DNA of 6,284 nt from Lachnospiraceae bacterium UBA7110 (GTDB lineage: Bacteria > Bacillota > Clostridia > Lachnospirales > Lachnospiraceae): the NCBI GenBank assembly GCA_002492295.1, contig DKYC01000144.1, forward strand, positions 1,051-7,334. Reading direction: 5' to 3'. The notes beneath the pieces are model-generated. The model was given only the letters and a program-made list of their open reading frames with translations. It searched no databases and was not told where the DNA came from. Positions 1 to 5,429 of this stretch are shown piece by piece. How positions within the stretch are numbered: position 1 is the first letter of the stretch; each line of letters opens with the position of its first letter. Position numbers and translations under genes: made by a program.

Positions 1-94
1 CCTGCTGATGCATGCGATGGGACCTAATGTTGCCGGCGTTATCGGTACTGCGGTTGCAGCCGGTACATTTATGGCGATTTTCGGGGTATTTTAA
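1..94 (+). CDS. oadB: Na+-translocating decarboxylase beta subunit, C-terminal end (partial)
   Basis: Only the last 30 codons are present, in the frame starting at base 2 and ending with TAA at 92-94. The peptide contains MGPNVAGVIGTAVAAG followed by a hydrophobic tail ending in FGVF. This matches the C-terminus I know for the integral-membrane beta subunits of biotin-dependent Na+-pumping decarboxylases (OadB/GcdB/MmdB family), which decarboxylate carboxybiotin and move Na+ out through the membrane. The fragment alone does not separate oxaloacetate, glutaconyl-CoA and methylmalonyl-CoA decarboxylase forms. The oxaloacetate/pyruvate-type carboxyltransferase gene directly downstream favours oadB. 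The small hydrophobic residues of the tail fit a last transmembrane helix. The rest of the gene is outside the window. Confidence 0.8.
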   Translation, partial: LLMHAMGPNVAGVIGTAVAAGTFMAIFGVF

Positions 95-138
95 AGCTTT
101 TGTCCGTTAATATAGTAATTATTTAAGAACGAAAAATA

Positions 139-201
139 TAGGAGGAAAATTCCTCTGCCCGTTGGAGGAACTCGCATTTTTCTTTGAAAAACAAGGAGGA
201 A
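139..201 (+). promoter_or_regulatory. oadA leader with three GGAGGA motifs and one complementary TTCCTC
   Basis: The 112-nt gap between oadB and oadA holds three GAGGAA copies, at 142-147, 165-170 and 196-201. The last is part of the true oadA ribosome binding site. A single TTCCTC at 150-155 is complementary to all three. It could form a short 6-bp, 8- to 9-nt-loop hairpin with the second copy, or pair with the real binding site. The first copy is too close to fold back in a normal hairpin. No terminator and no convincing promoter is seen in the gap, so oadA is probably co-transcribed with oadB. A regulatory role is inference only, because purine-rich leaders produce such matches by chance. 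Confidence 0.3.
193..200 (+). promoter_or_regulatory. oadA ribosome binding site
   Basis: AAGGAGGA lies 6 nt before the ATG at 207, an almost ideal Shine-Dalgarno sequence and spacing. It decides the start. The longer in-frame reading from TTG at 162 would add 15 residues unlike the family N-terminus and would place this site inside the coding region. Confidence 0.85.
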
Positions 202-206
202 TAGAA

Positions 207-1643
207 ATGTCAGAAACAGTAAAAAAACCTATTAAGATTACTGAGACCGTTCTGCGTGACTCTCATCAGTCCTTAATAGCGACAAGAATGCCGACCGAAT
301 TTATGCTTCCGATTTTGGAGACAATGGATTCCGTTGGATATCATTCATTAGAGTGTTGGGGCGGCGCTACATTCGATGCATCCCTTCGTTTCCTGAAAGA
401 AGACCCGTGGGAGAGACTTCGCAAAATCAGAGACAAGGTTAAAAATACAAAACTGCAGATGCTTTTCAGAGGTCAGAATATCCTGGGATACCGTCATTAT
501 GCGGATGACGTGGTAACGGAGTTCGTTGAGAAGTCGATTGCAAACGGTATCGATATTATCCGTATTTTTGACTGCTTTAATGACCTTAGAAATTTACAGT
601 GCGCGGTAAATGCGGCGAATGCCGTAAAAAAGAGGGAAGGACGCGGCGAGGCTCAGATTGCACTTTCCTATACGTTGGGTGATGCTTATACCCTGGAGTA
701 CTGGATGAAGATGGCAAAGGATATTGAGGAGATGGGAGCGGATTCCATCTGTATCAAGGATATGGCAGGTCTTTTGGTACCGTATAAGGCAGAGGAGCTG
801 ATTAAGGCGATGAAGTCTGCGACAAAGCTTCCAATCCAGCTTCATACACACTACACGTCAGGCGTAGCGTCAATGACGTATTTAAAGGCAGTTGAGGCAG
901 GCGTAGATGTAATTGACTGTGCAATTTCACCGTTTGCGCTTGGAACTTCACAGCCTGCTACAGAGGTTATGGTAGAGACCTTTAAAGGCACACCGTATGA
1001 TACGGGTTATGATCAGAATATCCTTGCAAAGATTGCGGATTACTTCAGACCGTACAGGGAAGAGTGCTTAAAGAGCGGACTTCTCAATCCGAAAGTTCTT
1101 GGTGTTGATATCAAGACATTGATGTATCAGGTTCCGGGCGGCATGCTTTCAAACATGGTAAGCCAGTTGAAGGAGCAGAACGCAGAGGATAAGTATTATG
1201 ACGTGCTTCAGGAAATTCCCAGAGTGCGTAAGGACTTGGGCGAGCCGCCCCTTGTTACGCCTTCTTCACAGATTGTCGGTACCCAGGCTGTATTTAATGT
1301 GCTTATGGGCGAGCGATACAAGATGGCAACAAAGGAGACTAAGGCAGTGCTTCATGGTGAGTACGGTCAGACCGTAAAGCCATTTAATAAGGAAATTCAG
1401 GACAAAGTCCTTTCCGCGGAAGAAAAGGCTTCGATTATTACGTGCCGTCCCGCAGATAAACTTCCGAACGAGTTAAAGAAGATTGAGGAAGAGATGAAGG
1501 AGTGGAAACAGCAGGACGAGGATGTATTGTCATATGCTTTGTTCCCGCAGGTCGCGACAGAATTCTTCAAATACCGTCAGGCGCAGCAGGAGAAGGTTGA
1601 TATGACTCAGGCTGATACGAAGAACGGGGCTTATCCTGTATAA
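207..1643 (+). CDS. oadA: Oxaloacetate decarboxylase alpha subunit (biotin carboxyltransferase), no biotin domain
   Basis: This 478-residue cytoplasmic protein transfers the carboxyl group from oxaloacetate to a biotin carrier, giving pyruvate. The membrane beta subunit (preceding gene) then decarboxylates carboxybiotin and exports Na+. The N-terminal HMGL-like TIM barrel covers about residues 10-270. Visible motifs are LRDSHQS with metal ligand D18, ECWGGATFD (49-57), FRGQNILGYRHYADD (87-101), RIFDCFND (119-126), CIKDMAG with the lysine K184 that is carboxylated in this family, LHTHYTSG with metal ligands H213 and H215, and GTSQP with the catalytic threonine T247. The PYC/OADA conserved domain follows at about 275-475. 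The protein ends without an (A/V)MKM biotinyl domain, unlike full-length OadA of enterobacteria (about 590 residues), so the carrier is a separate polypeptide. A pyruvate carboxylase 5S subunit or transcarboxylase is the main alternative; the adjacent beta subunit argues for the Na+ pump. Start ATG 207 has AAGGAGGA 6 nt upstream. Confidence 0.9.
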   Translation: MSETVKKPIKITETVLRDSHQSLIATRMPTEFMLPILETMDSVGYHSLECWGGATFDASLRFLKEDPWERLRKIRDKVKNTKLQMLFRGQNILGYRHYADDVVTEFVEKSIANGIDIIRIFDCFNDLRNLQCAVNAANAVKKREGRGEAQIALSYTLGDAYTLEYWMKMAKDIEEMGADSICIKDMAGLLVPYKAEELIKAMKSATKLPIQLHTHYTSGVASMTYLKAVEAGVDVIDCAISPFALGTSQPATEVMVETFKGTPYDTGYDQNILAKIADYFRPYREECLKSGLLNPKVLGVDIKTLMYQVPGGMLSNMVSQLKEQNAEDKYYDVLQEIPRVRKDLGEPPLVTPSSQIVGTQAVFNVLMGERYKMATKETKAVLHGEYGQTVKPFNKEIQDKVLSAEEKASIITCRPADKLPNELKKIEEEMKEWKQQDEDVLSYALFPQVATEFFKYRQAQQEKVDMTQADTKNGAYPV

Positions 1644-1655
1644 GCAGGATTTTAT

Positions 1656-1696
1656 CGGTATCGGGTTAATGCGGTACATTAACCCGATACCGTTTT
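1656..1696 (+). terminator. Rho-independent terminator after oadA
   Basis: A perfect 16-bp inverted repeat has arms at 1656-1671 and 1677-1692, with a 5-nt loop (CGGTA), and is followed by TTTT at 1693-1696. It begins 12 nt after the oadA stop. The U-tract is short, but the stem is long and exact. It ends the oad transcription unit and separates it from the regulator genes. Confidence 0.85.
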
Positions 1697-1764
1697 GATA
1701 AGTTTGTCCGGAACGCTTTTGATTTTTAAGGAATGGGAATTTCGTTAGAAAGGCATGATGAACT

Positions 1765-2310
1765 ATGGCGAGAAAAGAATTAATTACAAAGGATAAAATA
1801 CTGGAAACGGCTTTTGAACTGGCAAGAGTGGAAGGAATCGAGAGCGTGACTGCAAGAAAGCTTGCGGCGCAGATTGGATGCTCTACACAGCCGATTTTTC
1901 GGGTATATGCCAATATGAATGAGCTCTATACGGAGATATATGAGCGGGCGATGAATGCCTTTGGTGATTATTATGAAAATTTCAGGTCAGATGTGGATAC
2001 ACCGTTTATTCATCTTGGACTTGCTTATATAAATTATGCAAAAGAGGAAAGAAGGCTTTTCCAGCTTTTGTTCCAGTCGGAAAACAGGGGAGAGAGAAGT
2101 CTTTATGAGCTCCTGAACGGAAAAGTAGGCGCCGTGAATAAGGAAATCAACCGTGCCGTGGCTGCAGGATGCAAAAATCCGAGCGGATTATTCATGAAAA
2201 TGTGGATTTTTATTTATGGCTGTGCGTGTATGGTGCTCACAGGGGATTATGATCTGACAGAGGAAGAGACGGTTGACCTGCTGAGCGATATTTATAAAAG
2301 CTGCTCGTAG
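1765..2310 (+). CDS. TetR/AcrR-family transcriptional regulator
   Basis: This 181-residue protein is predicted to be a dimeric DNA-binding repressor with a ligand-binding C-terminal part. The N-terminal TetR helix-turn-helix is clear at about residues 8-58: ITKDKILETAFELARVEG (7-24), then SVTARKLAAQIGCS (27-40) and the recognition-helix region TQPIFRVYANMNELY (41-55). The usual TetR pattern after the turn is closer to G(A/T)hYxHFxxKxxL, so TQPIFRVYANMNEL is a divergent version. The remaining 125 or so residues are helical-looking, with no ligand signature that I recognise. The length is slightly below the usual 190-220. The start is ATG 1765 with a modest AAAGG about 11 nt upstream; two earlier ATGs (1755, 1758) are in other frames. 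It follows the oad terminator and precedes the RpiR-type gene by 15 bp, so it is probably the first gene of a two-gene operon. Its target is unknown; self-regulation is common in the family. Confidence 0.85.
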   Translation: MARKELITKDKILETAFELARVEGIESVTARKLAAQIGCSTQPIFRVYANMNELYTEIYERAMNAFGDYYENFRSDVDTPFIHLGLAYINYAKEERRLFQLLFQSENRGERSLYELLNGKVGAVNKEINRAVAAGCKNPSGLFMKMWIFIYGCACMVLTGDYDLTEEETVDLLSDIYKSCS

Positions 2311-2325
2311 CAAAAAAGGATGAGT

Positions 2326-3267
2326 ATGGAAGTAAAATACGATACGATATCAAGGATTAATGATAAATTCAACAGGATGAGTAAAAGCCACAAAAAAATA
2401 GCGACATTTATCATAGACCATTATGAACAGGCAGCTTTTATGACTGCTTCAAAGCTTGGAAAGACGGTCGGCATCAGTGAGTCGACGGTGGTACGTTTTG
2501 CGTATGCGCTTGACTATGAAGGATATCCTGAGTTTCAGGAGGCGTTAGCCGAATGGGTGAAGGATAAACTTAATTCCGTGCAGAAGATTGGCGCGAAATA
2601 CGGCAAGAGCACACAGTCGGAAATTCTCACATCCGTGTTGAGCGCAGATATAGAAAAAATCGATGACACAATTGACCATGTAGACCCGCAGGCATTTGAA
2701 GCTGCTGTCGATATTATATTAAATGCAAAGCATGTATATCTTATCGGACTAAGAAGCTGTAAACCCCTTGCGGAGTTTTTGCATTTTTATCTCAATATGA
2801 TACGTCCGGATGTCATCCTGCTGGATTCGACGAGCACTTCCGAAACGTTTGAACAGATGCTTCGGATTGATGAGAAGGATGCCATTATCGGAATCAGTTT
2901 TCCAAGGTATTCGATGCGTACGTTAAAGGCAATGGAAATGGCAAACGACAGAAACGCAAAGGTGATTACAATTACGGACACGATTCATTCTCCAATGTGC
3001 CTGTATTCATCGTGTAACCTTATGGCAAGGAGTGATATGGTGTCGATTGTGGATTCTTTGGTGGCACCGCTTAGCCTTATTAATGCGCTTGTTGTGGCGC
3101 TTTGCCTGAAACGTCCGAATGAGGTGAAGAAAAATCTGGAAACACTTGAGTATGCGTGGGATAATTATCAGGTATATTTAAAGGATGAGATTAATTTTAT
3201 TGATGAAGATCTGCTCAATACTTCCCTTCAGACGCAGATGGAACAAAGAAGAAGAAAACAGGTGTGA
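2326..3267 (+). CDS. RpiR-family transcriptional regulator (HTH plus SIS domain)
   Basis: The protein has 313 residues from ATG 2326. The RpiR-type helix-turn-helix is at about residues 1-77, with the hallmark stretch GISESTVVRFAYALDYEGYPEF (49-70). The SIS (sugar isomerase) domain spans about 120-260, including AKHVYLIGLRSCKPLAEFL (134-152) and DAIIGISFPRYSMRTLKAM (185-203), followed by KVITITDTIHSP (212-223). RpiR proteins sense phosphorylated sugars or related metabolites through the SIS domain and repress or activate sugar and amino-sugar genes; the ligand here cannot be told. The start at 2326 is preferred because AAGGA (2316-2320) lies 5 nt upstream. The ATG at 2320, adding two residues, overlaps that site. 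The gene lies 15 bp behind the TetR-type gene, suggesting co-transcription. No sugar enzyme or transporter is adjacent, which is unusual for this family. The C-terminus is strongly basic (RRRKQV). Confidence 0.9.
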   Translation: MEVKYDTISRINDKFNRMSKSHKKIATFIIDHYEQAAFMTASKLGKTVGISESTVVRFAYALDYEGYPEFQEALAEWVKDKLNSVQKIGAKYGKSTQSEILTSVLSADIEKIDDTIDHVDPQAFEAAVDIILNAKHVYLIGLRSCKPLAEFLHFYLNMIRPDVILLDSTSTSETFEQMLRIDEKDAIIGISFPRYSMRTLKAMEMANDRNAKVITITDTIHSPMCLYSSCNLMARSDMVSIVDSLVAPLSLINALVVALCLKRPNEVKKNLETLEYAWDNYQVYLKDEINFIDEDLLNTSLQTQMEQRRRKQV

Positions 3268-3283
3268 AGGCTGTAAATTAAAG

Positions 3284-3333
3284 TTTTCAGCTTCCAAGTT
3301 TGGGCAGCCAAGCGCAAACTTGGAAGCTGGGAA
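3284..3333 (+). other. Long stem-loop between rpiR-type gene and flavoprotein gene
   Basis: Perfect 15-nt arms at 3288-3302 and 3315-3329 enclose a 12-nt loop. The stem extends outward to 3284/3333 with two G-U and two A-U pairs (19 bp). It starts 16 nt after the RpiR-type stop and ends 6 nt before the ATG at 3340. No U-tract follows on either strand, so it does not fit a standard intrinsic terminator. Its right arm contains the only purine-rich stretch that could serve as a ribosome binding site for the ATG at 3340. It could be a degenerate terminator, a translational control hairpin or a protein-binding site. Confidence 0.6.
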
Positions 3334-3339
3334 AAGAGT

Positions 3340-4683
3340 ATGGTTATAATGGCTGAAATAGTGGTCATCGGCGGCGGTGCGGCGGGGATGATGGCGGCAG
3401 TCGCGGCGGCGTACGCGGATGACGCTTCCAAAAACCGCGTTACGCTGCTTGAAAAAAACGAAAAGCTTGGGAAAAAGCTGTTTATTACAGGAAAAGGGCG
3501 CTGCAATGTGACGAATGCCTGCGGAGTTGAGGATTTCTTCCGCAATGTTTTGGAGCATTCCAAGTTTTTGTACAGTGCAGTATATGGCTTTGATAATCAG
3601 GCGGTTATGGATTTGTTTGAGGCGAATGGCTGTAAGCTGAAAATTGAGCGTGGACAGAGGGTATTTCCAGTGTCAGACCACAGCTCGGATATTATAAAGG
3701 TTTTAGGGAATTTACTGCAAAAAAGCGGCGTACGTGTGCTTTTGCAAAAGGAAGTGCGAAAAATTAATGTACAGGAGCTGGAGACTTCCGGGCATGAGGC
3801 AGAAAAAAAATCCCGGCAGACGGTAAGGGTATGTGCTGTGGAATATTTTGACAAGGCGGCAAAGAAAAAGCAGACTGTTTCAGCGGATTGTGTAATTGTG
3901 GCAACGGGCGGGATTTCGTATATGCTGACAGGTTCTACGGGAGACGGTTATCGGTTTGCAAAGAATTTGGGACATACAGTCACGCCGCTTTCCCCGGCGC
4001 TTGTGCCGTTTTCAATCCGGGAAGGCTGGTGTCATGCGCTGCAGGGACTGTCGCTGAAAAATGTGAAGGCTTCGGTAATGCTTGACGGGAAAGAAATTTA
4101 TTCCGATTTTGGAGAGCTTCTTTTTACGCATTACGGTGTAAGCGGTCCGTTGATATTAAGCGCGGCAAGCGTATATGCGCATCAAAAGCGAAAAAATCAG
4201 GTGTGCCGCGAGGCAAGACTTTTCATTGATTTGAAGCCTGCACTCACACCGGAACAGCTTGACAGGCGGATTTTAAGGGAATTTGATGCCAATAAAAACA
4301 GGCAGTTTAAAAATGTATTAGGCGCTTTGTTTCCGGCAAAGCTGGTATCTGTGATGCCGGAGCTTTCCATGATTGCCGCCGATAAAAAAGTAAATGAAAT
4401 CACGAAGCAGGAGCGGGAGCACTTTGGCTTTGTCATCAAACATTTGGAGCTTACAGTTACGGGACTTCGCGGTTACGACGAGGCGATTGTTACAAAGGGT
4501 GGTGTGGCGGTAAATGAGATTAATCCTTCCACAATGGAATCAAAGCTTGTGAAAGGGCTGTATTTTGCGGGCGAAGTTTTGGATGTTGACGCATTGACGG
4601 GCGGATTTAATTTACAGATTGCCTGGTCTACGGGGCATCTTGCAGGGGAGAGTGCTGCACGGTTTAATGCAGCACAAGTTTAG
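3340..4683 (+). CDS. HI0933/BaiN-like FAD-dependent oxidoreductase
   Basis: This 447-residue protein is of the HI0933/YhiN flavoprotein family (also annotated as aminoacetone oxidase-like or BaiN-like). Numbered from ATG 3349, the FAD-binding Rossmann motif VVIGGGAAGMMAA is at 5-17. The family signature KLFITGKGRCNVTN is at 43-56 and the second dinucleotide motif VIVATGG at 182-188. GSTGDGYRFAKNLGH (195-209), FTHYGVSGPLILS (259-271) and the C-terminal FAD-contact region GLYFAGEVLDVDALTGGFNLQ (403-423) follow. Family members are usually about 400-420 residues; here a lysine-rich hydrophilic stretch around 143-178 adds length. The substrate is not known. BaiN from bile-acid 7-dehydroxylating clostridia belongs to this family, but no other bai gene is present, so I do not transfer that role. 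Both ATG 3340 and ATG 3349 have weak ribosome binding sites; the shorter form begins exactly like other family members. cmk follows 77 bp after the stop. Confidence 0.88.
   Translation: MVIMAEIVVIGGGAAGMMAAVAAAYADDASKNRVTLLEKNEKLGKKLFITGKGRCNVTNACGVEDFFRNVLEHSKFLYSAVYGFDNQAVMDLFEANGCKLKIERGQRVFPVSDHSSDIIKVLGNLLQKSGVRVLLQKEVRKINVQELETSGHEAEKKSRQTVRVCAVEYFDKAAKKKQTVSADCVIVATGGISYMLTGSTGDGYRFAKNLGHTVTPLSPALVPFSIREGWCHALQGLSLKNVKASVMLDGKEIYSDFGELLFTHYGVSGPLILSAASVYAHQKRKNQVCREARLFIDLKPALTPEQLDRRILREFDANKNRQFKNVLGALFPAKLVSVMPELSMIAADKKVNEITKQEREHFGFVIKHLELTVTGLRGYDEAIVTKGGVAVNEINPSTMESKLVKGLYFAGEVLDVDALTGGFNLQIAWSTGHLAGESAARFNAAQV
4652..4675 (+). other. Small hairpin at the 3' end of the flavoprotein gene
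   Basis: GTGCTGCA (4652-4659) and TGCAGCAC (4668-4675) form an exact 8-bp stem with an 8-nt loop, inside the last codons of the flavoprotein gene. The following bases (AAGTTTAGG) are not U-rich, so it is at best a weak terminator or a 3'-end stabilising structure. CTGCAC within the left arm could alternatively pair with GTGCAG at 4698-4703. It may be coincidental. Confidence 0.3.
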
Positions 4684-4689
4684 GGCAGT

Positions 4690-4699
4690 ACAATATTGT
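4690..4699. promoter_or_regulatory. Palindrome ACAATATTGT upstream of cmk
   Basis: This exact 10-bp palindrome sits in the 77-bp gap before cmk, flanked on both sides by GCAGT-type sequence (4685-4689 and 4700-4704). It has the shape of a small operator half-site pair, but only one copy is seen and no promoter can be firmly placed next to it. The regulatory meaning is speculative. Confidence 0.2.
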
Positions 4700-4748
4700 G
4701 CAGTGCAATGTGTATGAAATTTATGGAAATTGAAACAATAGATATAAT

Positions 4749-4754
4749 GGGGGA
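4749..4754 (+). promoter_or_regulatory. cmk ribosome binding site
   Basis: GGGGGA lies 6 nt before ATG 4761 and directly touches ATG 4755. The spacing favours 4761 as the cmk start. The same ten bases TAATGGGGGA (4745-4754) recur in front of ispH (5415-5424). Confidence 0.7.
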
Positions 4755-4760
4755 ATGAAA

Positions 4761-5417
4761 ATGAGTTATAATATTGCAATAGACGGTCCCGCGGGAGCGG
4801 GAAAAAGCACAATCGCAAAATTAATTGCAAAAAAGAAAGGCTTTATTTATGTAGACACGGGTGCAATGTACCGTGCGATGGCGCTTTATTTTCTGGAGAA
4901 GGGGATTTCCCCGGATGACGAGACAGGCATAAGCAGGGCTGTTTTGGATGCGGATGTCACAATCAGCTATGAAAACGGGGAACAGGTGGTTTGGTTAAAC
5001 GGCAGAAACGTGAACGGATTAATCCGCACGGAGGAAGTCAGCCAAATGACTTCAAAGAGCAGCACAAACGCTGCGGTGCGTAAAAAGCTTGTGGAGCTGC
5101 AGCAGGCACTTGCAAAAAAGGAGAATGTCGTGATGGATGGCAGGGATATTGGAACATGCGTTCTTCCGAGTGCGGATGTCAAGATATACTTGGACGCGGG
5201 CAGCCATGTACGTGCGGTCAGACGGTATGAAGAGCTGAAGGCAAAGGGCGAGGCGTGTGATCTTGCGGTAATTGAAAAGGATATTATTGAGCGTGACGAG
5301 CGGGATATGAACCGGGAGATTTCCCCGTTAAAGCGTGCGGATGATGCGTTTTACCTGGATTCGTCCGATATGACAATTGAGCAGGTGGCGGATGCGATTA
5401 TCAAAATGTGCATTTAA
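4761..5417 (+). CDS. cmk: (d)CMP kinase (cytidylate kinase)
   Basis: This 218-residue cytoplasmic enzyme phosphorylates CMP and dCMP with ATP to the diphosphates, for nucleotide salvage and recycling from RNA and lipid turnover. The P-loop GPAGAGKST is at 9-17. YVDTGAMYRAMALYF (30-44) is the nucleotide monophosphate-binding signature of the family. Further family motifs are MDGRDIGTCVLPSADVKIYLDA (125-146), where GRDIG is characteristic, RRYEEL (154-159) and RDERDMNREISPLKRADDAFYLDSSDM (178-204), the lid and C-terminal substrate region. The length is that of a standalone bacterial Cmk. The start at 4761 is chosen for its GGGGGA 6 nt upstream; ATG 4755 would add two residues. ispH begins 12 bp after the stop, so the two are very probably co-transcribed. 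The pairing of cmk with ispH, and often rpsA-like sequence, is common in Firmicutes. Confidence 0.95.
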   Translation: MSYNIAIDGPAGAGKSTIAKLIAKKKGFIYVDTGAMYRAMALYFLEKGISPDDETGISRAVLDADVTISYENGEQVVWLNGRNVNGLIRTEEVSQMTSKSSTNAAVRKKLVELQQALAKKENVVMDGRDIGTCVLPSADVKIYLDAGSHVRAVRRYEELKAKGEACDLAVIEKDIIERDERDMNREISPLKRADDAFYLDSSDMTIEQVADAIIKMCI

Positions 5418-5418
5418 T

Positions 5419-5424
5419 GGGGGA
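5419..5424 (+). promoter_or_regulatory. ispH ribosome binding site
   Basis: GGGGGA starts 2 nt after the cmk stop and ends 5 nt before ATG 5430. It fixes the ispH start and shows that ispH can be translated independently from the shared cmk message. Confidence 0.7.
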
Positions 5425-5429
5425 CGGCG

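Noticed and set aside
162..206. TTG 162 as an upstream start of oadA, adding 15 residues
   Set aside because: The ATG at 207 has an ideal AAGGAGGA 6 nt upstream and the protein from there begins as expected for the family. The added residues encode the ribosome binding site itself.
97..1710. TTTGTCCG occurring both in the oadA leader (about 99-106) and before the TetR-type gene (about 1703-1710) as a shared operator
   Set aside because: Eight bases without symmetry, different flanks and only two copies; this is compatible with chance.
1530..1913. 127-codon minus-strand frame across the oadA end, terminator and TetR-type start
   Set aside because: It runs through the terminator hairpin and two real genes on the other strand and shows no protein family features.
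3178..3563. Two overlapping minus-strand frames spanning the stem-loop before the flavoprotein gene
   Set aside because: They are antisense to conserved coding sequence on both sides, in different frames, with no domain signature. They reflect the GC-rich start of the flavoprotein gene.
3888..4085. 65-codon plus-strand frame inside the flavoprotein gene
   Set aside because: It is out of frame within conserved FAD-family sequence and lacks a ribosome binding site.
3340..4683. Flavoprotein as part of a bile-acid (bai) operon
   Set aside because: Only the broad family resemblance supports it. No other bai-type gene is nearby, and the cmk-ispH neighbourhood points to a housekeeping context.
4743..4748. 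Perfect TATAAT just before cmk as a -10 promoter element
   Set aside because: Transcription would start around the first ATG and exclude the GGGGGA binding site. The -35 position (4720-4725) matches poorly.
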